A DNA stretch of 14,955 nucleotides. Source: an uncultured Veillonella sp. Its GTDB lineage: Bacteria > Bacillota > Negativicutes > Veillonellales > Veillonellaceae. The notes under the pieces were generated by a model. It searched no databases, was not told where the DNA came from, and was given only the letters and a program-made list of their open reading frames with translations. Each line of letters opens with the position of its first letter. The stretch's first letter is position 1. Location: the NCBI GenBank assembly GCA_900552715.1, contig USAV01000042.1:1-14955 (forward strand), given 5' to 3'. A program made the position numbers and the translations under genes. Shown piece by piece: positions 7,824 to 14,096 of the stretch.

Positions 7824-7844
7824 TTCTCATATTTAATATGAGAA
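7824..7844. repeat. Perfect 10-1-10 palindrome
   Basis: TTCTCATATT (7824-7833) and AATATGAGAA (7835-7844) are exact reverse complements around a single T. A one-base centre cannot form an RNA hairpin efficiently, so this is more likely a DNA site for a dimeric regulator. It lies about 50 bases upstream of the feoA -35 box. It does not fit the Fur consensus closely. Confidence 0.55.
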
Positions 7845-7881
7845 AAAAATATATATATGAGATATAAAATCACCATAAAAA

Positions 7882-7896
7882 TGATAATAATTGTTG
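7882..7896. promoter_or_regulatory. Fur-like operator overlapping the feoA promoter
   Basis: TGATAATAATTGTTG matches the first eleven positions of TGATAATNATTATCA and then diverges. It overlaps the first bases of the proposed -35 box (7894-7899), exactly where a repressor would block polymerase. Iron repression of feo by Fur is well established in other bacteria; the site call here is inference. Confidence 0.5.
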
Positions 7897-7921
7897 AAAT
7901 TCCTAATTAGTTTGGTATAAT
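7894..7921 (+). promoter_or_regulatory. feoAB promoter
   Basis: TTGAAA (7894-7899), a 16-base spacer and TATAAT (7916-7921) preceded by TGG make an extended -10 promoter (TGGTATAAT). This is the best promoter match in the window. Transcription would begin near 7928, leaving a leader of about 70 bases before the feoA start. Confidence 0.75.
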
Positions 7922-7999
7922 AATTTAAGATATTAATACGCATTATTACTTGGTGTGTTTAATATGAGGTTGTTAGGTACAATAATTAGGAGGTGTCGT

Positions 8000-8233
8000 A
8001 TGGCTATCAAAAAGTTAAAAGACATGAAACCAGGTGAGTCTGGTCTTATTGTTGCACTACATGGCAGTGGCAATGTTAAGCATCGTCTAATTGACATGGG
8101 TCTTGTAAATGGTACAAAAATCCATGTTATGAAGTTTGCCCCTTTGGGGGATCCGGTGGAAATCAAAGTAAAAAACTTTGAATTAGCACTTCGTACAAGC
8201 GAAGCTGGCATGATTGATGTAGAGGTTCAATAG
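8000..8233 (+). CDS. feoA: Ferrous iron transport protein FeoA
   Basis: Small cytoplasmic SH3-like protein that works with the FeoB iron transporter. I start it at ATG 8000 because AGGAGG (7988-7993) is six bases upstream; the frame is open back to 7955 but those codons lack a binding site and would precede the conserved opening. The 77 residues fit the family (about 75-85). Typical features are the N-terminal strand LKDMKPGESGLIV, RLIDMGLVNGTKI (29-41) and APLGDPVEIKV (47-57), ending in the conserved LRTSEA strand. The stop codon TAG is the first part of the feoB ribosome binding site (TAGGAGG), so the two genes are translationally close and surely co-transcribed. Expression is probably iron-repressed from the 7894-7921 promoter. 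Confidence 0.93.
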   Translation: MAIKKLKDMKPGESGLIVALHGSGNVKHRLIDMGLVNGTKIHVMKFAPLGDPVEIKVKNFELALRTSEAGMIDVEVQ

Positions 8234-8242
8234 GAGGTTCAC

Positions 8243-10615
8243 ATGGCAGAAAATGGGCAAATTCGCATTGCCTTAGCAGGTAACCCTAACTGTGGTAAAA
8301 CTACAATGTTTAACAATATCACAGGGGCGAAGCAACACGTTGGTAACTATGCCGGCGTTACAGTAGAAAAAAAGGAAGGCCATACGAACTTTGATGGCCA
8401 TGAGTTATTGTTTATTGACTTACCAGGTACATATAGCTTAACTGCACGTTCCTTGGATGAGTTAGTAGCGCGTAATGTTATCGTAAATGATAACCCAGAT
8501 GTTATTGTTAATGTTCTTGATGCATCTAACTTGGAACGTAACTTATATTTAGCTGCACAATTATTGGAACTTGAAAAGCCAATGGTTATTGCTCTAAACA
8601 TGGCTGACGTTGCTGAAGAAATGGGCATCAAATACGACCTAAAAAAAATGGCAGAAATGACAGGGGCTACAATTGTTAGCACAGTAGGTCGTACAAACAT
8701 TGGTACAAAAGACTTGTTAGAAGCAACAATTAGTGTAGCTGCTTCTCAAAAAGCTCCTGGTGTAACAATTAACTATGGTGATTTGTTAGAAGGTAAAATT
8801 AGTGAGCTTGTAGAATTGCTAAAACAAGCGGGCACTGTTACATATCCACTTCGTTGGATTGCTGTTAAGTTGTTAGAAAAAGATGCTGACGTTATTGGCA
8901 AAGTTATGCGCTTTGATAATACGGAAGCTGTTATTCAAAAGGCTGAAGCTATTCGTGAAGAAATTAAGGATCAAGTTGATCTTGATATTGTCTTCCAAGA
9001 ATATCGTCACCGCTTTGCAGTAGAAGTATATAATACATGTTTAACACAAGCGCCAACTCAATTGGAAACACGCTCTGACCGTTACGACAAAATCTTAACG
9101 CATCGAATTTGGGGCTTACCAATCTTCATGGTTGTTATGTACTTATTGTTTGCGTTCGTTAACTTCGTTGGTGGTATTCCTCAAGGTTGGATCGAGGATG
9201 GTTTCGCTGCATTACAAGCTTATGCGGTTCAGACTATTCCAGAGGGCCAATTACAGTCACTCGTATCTGATGGTATTATTGCCGGCGTAGGTGCGGTACT
9301 TTCATTCTTGCCATTAATTTTATTACTCTTCCTTGGCATTTCTTTCTTGGAAGATACTGGTTACATGGCTCGTGCAGCCTTCGTTATTGACCGTGTAATG
9401 CGCGCATGTGGCTTGCATGGTAAATCCTTTATTCCTTTGCTATTGGGATTTGGTTGTTCCGTACCATCTGTAATGGGCGCTCGTATCCTTGATAATTATA
9501 AGGATCGAATGGTTACTATTTTGATTACACCATTCATGAGTTGTTCTGCTCGTTTACCAGTATATATCTTATTTGCAAATGCGTTCTTCCCAAATGGTTG
9601 GGATAGTACTTTAGTTGTATTCTCTGTATACTTCTTGGGTATCATCTTCGGTATTATCTTTGCAAAAATCTTCCGCAAATTCCTATTTGCTGGTGAAGCT
9701 GAACCATTTGTAATGGAATTACCTCCATATCATTTGCCTACATTGAAAGCTACTTGGATGCATATGTACGAACGTGCTAAATTGTACATCATTAAAGCTG
9801 GTACTTTCATTATGGCCGCATCTATCTTGATTTGGTTCATTACTGCATATCCTATGGATGTTGAATACTCCAAAGATTATGATGCAGTGAAAGAACAAGT
9901 TGCTCAAGAGTATGAAGTGAAAGATGCTGCTACATTAGCTCAATTTGGCATCACTACAGATGATCAAAAAGAGGCAGTAGATAAAATTGTAGAAGATATG
10001 AAAACTACAGTACAAGATGCTACTGATGCGGCTAAAAATGCGGGAGAAGATGAACCTGAAATAGCGGTTGAAGAAGATTCTGAAGCACCTGAATTATTTA
10101 ATGATATTAAAGATGAAAACCAAAAATTGTTCCCTGCAGCATGGGCTATGTACAAAAATAGTGCTAACCTAGATGCTGAAAATGACAAACTTGATAAAGA
10201 ACAAGCTTCTGAAAAAATTGAACAGTCCTATGCAGCATCCTTTGGTAAAGCAATCAACCCAGTTCTTGAACCATTGGGCTTCGACTGGAAGATGGGCTTG
10301 TCTCTCGTGGCTGGTTTAGCTGCTAAAGAGGTAGTAATTTCTACATTGGGTACAGTATATGCAGTAGGTGGTGATGATAAAAATCCAGCTCCATTGACTG
10401 ATTACTTACAAAATGATCCAAACTTCTCACCATTGATTGCATTAACAATGATGTTGTTCGTATTAATTTACCCACCTTGTTTGGCAACATTAGCTGTTAT
10501 CAAACGTGAAACAGGTTCTTGGAAATGGGTTGCATTCATGTTCTGCTATGAAAATACATTTGCATGGATTGCATGTTTCATCTTCTATAACATTGGTCGC
10601 GCATTAGGTTTCTAA
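8243..10615 (+). CDS. feoB: Ferrous iron transporter FeoB
   Basis: GTPase-coupled inner-membrane Fe(II) importer. The 790 residues begin with the G domain: G1 GNPNCGKTT (13-21), GVT (38-40), G3 DLPG (59-62), G4 NMAD (119-122), followed by the helical GDI-like region to about 275. The membrane part starts near residue 287 and contains both gate motifs, GCSVPSVMGAR (404-414) and SCSARLPVY (433-441), then FeoB-typical GLAAKEVVISTLGT (691-704) and a C-terminal pair of helices. The odd part is a roughly 120-residue acidic, Asp/Glu/Lys-rich insert at about 538-660 between the helix ending WFITAYP and the conserved SYAASFGKAINPVLEPLGF. By the positive-inside rule this insert faces the periplasm. In most FeoB proteins this loop is short. 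The gene lies nine bases after feoA with its own AGGAGG. Confidence 0.95.
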   Translation: MAENGQIRIALAGNPNCGKTTMFNNITGAKQHVGNYAGVTVEKKEGHTNFDGHELLFIDLPGTYSLTARSLDELVARNVIVNDNPDVIVNVLDASNLERNLYLAAQLLELEKPMVIALNMADVAEEMGIKYDLKKMAEMTGATIVSTVGRTNIGTKDLLEATISVAASQKAPGVTINYGDLLEGKISELVELLKQAGTVTYPLRWIAVKLLEKDADVIGKVMRFDNTEAVIQKAEAIREEIKDQVDLDIVFQEYRHRFAVEVYNTCLTQAPTQLETRSDRYDKILTHRIWGLPIFMVVMYLLFAFVNFVGGIPQGWIEDGFAALQAYAVQTIPEGQLQSLVSDGIIAGVGAVLSFLPLILLLFLGISFLEDTGYMARAAFVIDRVMRACGLHGKSFIPLLLGFGCSVPSVMGARILDNYKDRMVTILITPFMSCSARLPVYILFANAFFPNGWDSTLVVFSVYFLGIIFGIIFAKIFRKFLFAGEAEPFVMELPPYHLPTLKATWMHMYERAKLYIIKAGTFIMAASILIWFITAYPMDVEYSKDYDAVKEQVAQEYEVKDAATLAQFGITTDDQKEAVDKIVEDMKTTVQDATDAAKNAGEDEPEIAVEEDSEAPELFNDIKDENQKLFPAAWAMYKNSANLDAENDKLDKEQASEKIEQSYAASFGKAINPVLEPLGFDWKMGLSLVAGLAAKEVVISTLGTVYAVGGDDKNPAPLTDYLQNDPNFSPLIALTMMLFVLIYPPCLATLAVIKRETGSWKWVAFMFCYENTFAWIACFIFYNIGRALGF

Positions 10616-10656
10616 TCTAGAGTCGCTAAATAGGAGAGTTTAGCCACTTTTAGATT
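10614..10656 (+). terminator. Imperfect hairpin after feoB, candidate terminator
   Basis: AATCTAGAGT (10614-10623) pairs with ACTTTTAGATT (10646-10656) with one bulge and one G-T pair, and GCTAAA (10625-10630) pairs inside with TTTAGC (10639-10644), around an eight-base loop. It starts at the feoB stop codon. Only CTTTAAAC follows, so termination is likely to be partial and some read-through into the next gene is possible. Confidence 0.45.
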
Positions 10657-10716
10657 CTTTAAACAAAAATGAATAGAAAAAATGCGATTTTGTTATAAGT
10701 AATTTAGAAATAATAC

Positions 10717-10730
10717 TTGATAATTATCAA
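10717..10730. promoter_or_regulatory. Perfect TTGAT-AATT-ATCAA palindrome (FNR-type or Fur-type site)
   Basis: TTGATAATTATCAA is a perfect 14-bp palindrome. It is an exact match to the FNR/CRP-family consensus TTGATNNNNATCAA, and also resembles a Fur 7-1-7 box with the central base missing. A further GATAAT element, TGATAATGAGAA, lies just downstream at 10745-10756. It sits about 60 bases upstream of the proposed -35 box of the Cys-rich protein gene. Which regulator binds cannot be decided here. Confidence 0.55.
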
Positions 10731-10788
10731 TATTCGTGGTTAAATGATAATGAGAAAAGGGAAATATCCTTTAGATATTGCTTTTATC

Positions 10789-10817
10789 TTGTTTATCACT
10801 AAGACACATATTGTAAT
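10789..10817 (+). promoter_or_regulatory. Promoter of the Cys-rich protein gene
   Basis: TTGTTT (10789-10794), a 17-base spacer and TGTAAT (10812-10817) give a reasonable promoter 30 bases before the start codon. It would let the downstream genes be transcribed independently of feoAB, perhaps including the ATPase pair by read-through. The 9-bp sequence TAGATATTG appears on either side, at 10772-10780 and 10822-10830. Confidence 0.45.
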
Positions 10818-10846
10818 TTAGTAGATATTGAGAAAGAGGCATAATA

Positions 10847-11053
10847 ATGGATAATCTTGTTATAGGACTCATAGTTGTATTAGCAATAGCTTATATCGGC
10901 AATAAATTTTACAAACAAATGTCTGGTAAAGGTGGCTGCGGCTGTGGTGGCGGTAGCTCCAAGTCTGGCTCTAAAAAATCTTCTGGTTGCGGTGGTAACT
11001 GCAGCTGTGATGGTTCCAATAAAGCACTTGGCATTAAACGTACTGCTAAGTAA
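10847..11053 (+). CDS. FeoB-associated Cys-rich membrane protein
   Basis: A 68-residue protein of the small family often found beside feoB (called FeoB-associated Cys-rich membrane protein). Residues 3-18 form one hydrophobic helix, followed by a basic patch (NKFYKQ) and a Gly/Ser/Cys-rich tail with C31, C33, C48, C52 and C54, in CGC and CxxxCxC arrangements. The expected layout is one membrane anchor with a short cytoplasmic cysteine tail that could bind metal or an iron-sulfur centre; this role is inference from family context, and the biochemical function is not established to my knowledge. GAAAGAGG at 10832-10839 supports the start. It is 231 bases after feoB, with its own putative promoter and regulatory palindrome, rather than tightly joined to feoB as a FeoC would be. 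Confidence 0.85.
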   Translation: MDNLVIGLIVVLAIAYIGNKFYKQMSGKGGCGCGGGSSKSGSKKSSGCGGNCSCDGSNKALGIKRTAK

Positions 11054-11078
11054 GCTAATACGAATTCTGAATTTGAAT

Positions 11079-11107
11079 GAGGGGTCTCTATAATGGGCTC
11101 CTTTTTT
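11079..11107 (+). terminator. Weak hairpin with T-run after the Cys-rich gene
   Basis: GAGGGGTC (11079-11086) can pair with GGCTCCTT (11096-11103) using three G-T pairs, and the second arm leads into TTTTTT. It could act as a leaky terminator or attenuator between the Cys-rich gene and the downstream ATPase pair. Confidence 0.4.
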
Positions 11108-11160
11108 CAAATATAGTAAGTAAATTTTTTATATATTTATTAGTAGAAAGGGATATTATC

Positions 11161-11421
11161 ATGTTCAACTTCAACCAAAACAATCTTAAAAACGCTAACT
11201 TATTCGCAGCAGGTCTTGCATTGGGTACTGTAGGTCTTAAAGTGTTAACTTCCAAAGACGCAAAAAAAGTATATGCTGGTATCGTAGCAGCTGGTCTTCG
11301 CGCTAAAGAAACTGTATTAGAAACAGCTGAAAAAGTACAAGCATCCGCATCTGATGTATTGGCAGAAGCTCAAGAAATCAACGAAGCACGCAACGAAGAA
11401 ATCTTTGAAGAAGACAAATAA
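11161..11421 (+). CDS. Small single-helix partner of the P-type ATPase (FezA/DUF6110/PacL-like)
   Basis: The 86-residue protein starts at ATG 11161 after GAAAGGGA (11146-11153); the open frame further upstream has no binding site and crosses the previous hairpin. Residues 13-29 are a short hydrophobic helix holding a GxxxG (G18-G22) and G25, then a TSKDAKK turn, a second Ala-rich segment (38-46) and a long charged amphipathic helix rich in Ala and Glu, ending acidic (EEIFEEDK). I recognise the layout as the DUF6110-type protein that precedes metal ATPases in Firmicutes, comparable to FezA of ferrosome loci and, in shape, to the mycobacterial PacL (DUF1490) partners. The family call is from memory. 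It is 16 bases from the ATPase and surely co-expressed. It has no Cys or His, so metal binding would rest on acidic residues. A weak upstream promoter (TTCAAA 11106-11111, TATATA 11130-11135) is possible. Confidence 0.75.
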   Translation: MFNFNQNNLKNANLFAAGLALGTVGLKVLTSKDAKKVYAGIVAAGLRAKETVLETAEKVQASASDVLAEAQEINEARNEEIFEEDK

Positions 11422-11437
11422 TTAGAGGATTGCACAT

Positions 11438-13576
11438 ATGTTACAATTTTCTGTTGTACGAAAACTCAGAAATCGCTTGCATGTTAAGGTAACTGGTCAT
11501 CGCTTTACAGAGGCTGAAGCAGCTTATGTAGAGGATACATTACTCCTTAATGATGCAATTGTAGATGTAACCTTCTACACTCGTAGCAGTCAAATCGCCA
11601 TTAAACATAATGGCGATTCTGATGCTGTGCGTGAAGCAGTGCTAGGTCTACGCGATTTAAACTTGTCCGAAGCACCTGCTTTGAACGAATATTCACCACG
11701 CTTGGTAAATAAAAAATACCGTGAAATGATGATCAACCGCACTGCACTTTACTTAGGTAAAAAAGCAGTGCTTCCTGCACCAATTGCGGCTGCATGGGCT
11801 TGGTTTGACGGTATTAAATTTATCGGTAAAGCGATTAAAACATTGTGGCAACGTAAGTTAACTGTCGAAGTACTTGATGGTGTAGCTATTGGTGCTGCTT
11901 TACTTCAAAAAGACTACCCTACAGCTGGCGCTGTTATGTACCTATTGGGTATTGGTGATATCTTAGAAGAATGGACTCACCGTAAATCCGTATTAAATCT
12001 CGCTCAAAGCATGTCCTTGAACGTAGATAAAGTATGGGTTTTAGTTGATGATATTGAAGTAAGCAAGCCAGTTAACGAAGTTGTGGCAGGCGATAAAATC
12101 ATTATTCGCCAAGGCGAAGTGATTCCTTTGGATGGCGTCGTTATCGATGGTGTAGTTCTTGTTAATGAAAGCTCCATGACTGGTGAACCAGAAGCGGTTC
12201 GTCGCGATCAAGACAGTTCTGTATATGCTGGTACTGTTGTTGAAGACGGTAAAGCTATTGTAGAAGTACGTAGCACATCCAAAACATCTCGTTACGAAAA
12301 AATCGTTAACCTCATTGAAGAGTCTGAACAAATGAAATCAGGTATGGAACAACAAGCATACCGCATGGCTGATAAATTAGTTCCAATAAGCTTTATTGGT
12401 GCTGGGTTAACATACTTGTTGACTCGTAATGTAATGAAAGCATTGTCTTTCGTAATGGTTGACTTCTCTTGTGCTCTTAAATTATCCATTCCATTAGCAG
12501 TACTTTCCGCTATGCAAGAAGCATCTAAACGCGGTATCACTGTTAAAGGTGGTAAATTCTTAGAACAAATTGCACAAGCAGATATGATTGTATTCGATAA
12601 AACAGGTACTCTTACAAAAGCAGAACCTGAGTTTGAACAAATCATTCCATTTAATGGTCATGATGCAGATGAAATGTTAAAATTGGCTGCATGTATTGAG
12701 GAACATTTCCCTCATTCCATGGCAAAAGCAATTGTACGCGCTGCTAAGGATCATGACTTGCCTCACAAGGAAATGCACTCCGATGTAGAATACGTTGTAG
12801 CTCATGGTATTGCATCTAAAGTCGGTCGCTACCGTGTACGTATTGGTAGTGCTCACTACATCTTTGATGATGAAAAGACAAAAATTCCTGCAGATGAACA
12901 AGAAAAGTTCAATAATTTACCAAATTCATCTTCCCATATTTACCTCGCTATTGGAGGTACACTAGCAGCGGTTATTTGTATTAAAGACCCTGTTCGAGAG
13001 GAAGCAAAACAAGTTATAGCTGATTTACACACTTTGGGCATTAAAAAGGTTGTTATGATGACTGGTGACTCCAAACGTAATGCACAACGTGTAGCTGACG
13101 AACTCGGCATCGATGAATTGCATGCTGAAGTATTGCCAGAAGATAAAGCAGCTTATGTAAAACAAGCAAAAGCTGAAGGCTATACTGTTATGATGGTAGG
13201 GGATGGTATTAATGACTCCCCAGCAATTTCCGAAGCACATGTTGGTATCGCTATGAATGAAGGCGCTCCAATTGCTCAAAAAATTGCAAATGTTACTATT
13301 TCTTCCGATCATCTACAAGCTCTTGTAGATTTACGCCGCATTTCTATGGCATTGATGAAACGCATCAAAGCAAATTACAATGGTATCGTTGGTTTCAATG
13401 GTGCCCTTGTAGGTGGTGGTGTACTCGGTATTATGCCGCCAAGCCAAACAGCATGGTTGCATAATCTATTCACATTGGGTATCGGCTTAGAAAGCATGAC
13501 TCCATTGTTGAAAAAAGAAGAACCAAAGGAAACTGTTCCTACAATTGATGTAACAGCTGACTCTGTAGTAGCTTAA
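11438..13576 (+). CDS. P1B-type metal-transporting ATPase, FezB-like (P1B-6)
   Basis: A 712-residue heavy-metal P-type ATPase with every catalytic motif: TGEP (248-251) in the actuator domain, phosphorylated D387 in DKTGTLT, TGD (542-544) and GDGIND (588-593). The metal-site helix reads DFSCALKLSIP (342-352), with Ser-Cys-Ala where copper and zinc/cadmium pumps have Cys-Pro-Cys; Pro352 is kept. The nucleotide-domain HP motif is modified to EHFPHSMA (422-429). The N-terminal 80 residues resemble a ferredoxin-like metal domain but lack CxxC and begin with a basic cluster (VVRKLRNRLHVKV). These features fit the P1B-6 group that includes FezB, the ATPase of ferrosomes; Fe(II) as cargo is inferred from that and from the adjoining feo genes. 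Mn, Co or Zn export are alternatives. AGAGG (11424-11428) precedes the start, and a strong terminator follows the gene. Confidence 0.88.
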   Translation: MLQFSVVRKLRNRLHVKVTGHRFTEAEAAYVEDTLLLNDAIVDVTFYTRSSQIAIKHNGDSDAVREAVLGLRDLNLSEAPALNEYSPRLVNKKYREMMINRTALYLGKKAVLPAPIAAAWAWFDGIKFIGKAIKTLWQRKLTVEVLDGVAIGAALLQKDYPTAGAVMYLLGIGDILEEWTHRKSVLNLAQSMSLNVDKVWVLVDDIEVSKPVNEVVAGDKIIIRQGEVIPLDGVVIDGVVLVNESSMTGEPEAVRRDQDSSVYAGTVVEDGKAIVEVRSTSKTSRYEKIVNLIEESEQMKSGMEQQAYRMADKLVPISFIGAGLTYLLTRNVMKALSFVMVDFSCALKLSIPLAVLSAMQEASKRGITVKGGKFLEQIAQADMIVFDKTGTLTKAEPEFEQIIPFNGHDADEMLKLAACIEEHFPHSMAKAIVRAAKDHDLPHKEMHSDVEYVVAHGIASKVGRYRVRIGSAHYIFDDEKTKIPADEQEKFNNLPNSSSHIYLAIGGTLAAVICIKDPVREEAKQVIADLHTLGIKKVVMMTGDSKRNAQRVADELGIDELHAEVLPEDKAAYVKQAKAEGYTVMMVGDGINDSPAISEAHVGIAMNEGAPIAQKIANVTISSDHLQALVDLRRISMALMKRIKANYNGIVGFNGALVGGGVLGIMPPSQTAWLHNLFTLGIGLESMTPLLKKEEPKETVPTIDVTADSVVA

Positions 13577-13583
13577 TTAGAAG

Positions 13584-13632
13584 CCTCCATATAAGGTATT
13601 CATTTACCTGTATGGAGGTTTTTCTTTTTTGA
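13584..13632 (+). terminator. Strong terminator after the P-type ATPase
   Basis: CCTCCATA (13584-13591) pairs with TATGGAGG (13611-13618), and AGGTA (13594-13598) pairs inside with TACCT (13605-13609). The stem is followed by TTTTTCTTTTTT. It closes the ATPase transcription unit and separates it from the next two genes. Confidence 0.9.
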
Positions 13633-13660
13633 TGACATTTATCTATGATTATTGTAAAAT
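13632..13660 (+). promoter_or_regulatory. Promoter for the two membrane-protein genes
   Basis: ATGACA (13632-13637), a 17-base spacer and TAAAAT (13655-13660) each match consensus at five of six positions. It lies between the terminator and the ribosome binding site AGGAGA at 13681, making the following pair an independent unit. Confidence 0.55.
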
Positions 13661-13691
13661 ACAAAGAGATTACATATCATAGGAGATCTAT

Positions 13692-14096
13692 ATGAACACA
13701 TTAATGGATATTTGTAAAAGATCCGTTTATTTGAATCTATTTATCGTAGTAATTCCTATTATTGCATATATGATTCATAATGGATCAAGTGCTACCGTAG
13801 CACTTGTATGGTATTTACTTTTATCACTAATAATGCCTTTGGCATATTTATCGTTTAAAAGTAGTACCTTTGGAGATGGAAAATCGATTAGCCGTATTGC
13901 TTATGTTGTAAGTTGGATTATAATCCACGGCATTAGCTATAAAGGTATTTTTCTCGGTGTAGATTTATCGATGCTATGGAGCTGGCCTACAGCTGGCCGA
14001 GATGTAGCTTTTTTAGTAGCTATGTATATTGGTGTTACTATTAGCTTGATTTTTGCATATGGTCTTACTCGTTTAGTAGGAGGCCGTAATGAATAA
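13692..14096 (+). CDS. Four-helix membrane protein, unknown function
   Basis: I do not recognise this 134-residue protein. It has four predicted membrane segments at about 12-28, 35-55, 70-90 and 104-125, with a positively charged N terminus (KR at 9-10) and a short C-terminal tail GGRNE. There is no signal peptide, cysteine motif or catalytic signature. The start follows AGGAGA (13681-13686). Its last eight bases overlap the next gene (ATGAATAA shared), so the two are translationally coupled and probably form one complex or act together. Four helices plus a partner of seven or more could be a small transporter component, but nothing in the sequence fixes a substrate, and the separate promoter argues against a fixed role in the metal block. 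Confidence 0.8.
   Translation: MNTLMDICKRSVYLNLFIVVIPIIAYMIHNGSSATVALVWYLLLSLIMPLAYLSFKSSTFGDGKSISRIAYVVSWIIIHGISYKGIFLGVDLSMLWSWPTAGRDVAFLVAMYIGVTISLIFAYGLTRLVGGRNE

Larger units (their letters stand above)
7498..7881. promoter_or_regulatory. AT-rich regulatory spacer upstream of feoAB
   Basis: The gap between the divergent helicase and feoA genes exceeds 500 bases and has no supportable gene. It holds a GATAAT half-site (TTGATAATAAATTGAG, 7600-7615), a cluster of Fur-like elements (7696-7726), a slightly GC-richer patch with GGTGTT (7750-7755) and AACACC (7781-7786) in inverted orientation, and a perfect palindrome (7824-7844). Its size and density of dyads suggest multi-site iron control of feoAB. 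Confidence 0.5.

Noticed and set aside
7955..7999. Longer N-terminus for FeoA from the ATG at 7955
   Set aside because: It lacks a ribosome binding site and would translate through the AGGAGG that clearly serves ATG 8000; FeoA proteins do not carry this extension.
10847..11053. Calling the Cys-rich gene feoC
   Set aside because: FeoC is a winged-helix protein without an N-terminal membrane helix; this protein has one hydrophobic segment and a Gly/Cys tail instead.
11077..11160. Longer N-terminus for the 86-residue ATPase partner from 11077
   Set aside because: The upstream part translates the hairpin/T-run spacer and has no binding site, whereas ATG 11161 has GAAAGGGA upstream at a workable distance.
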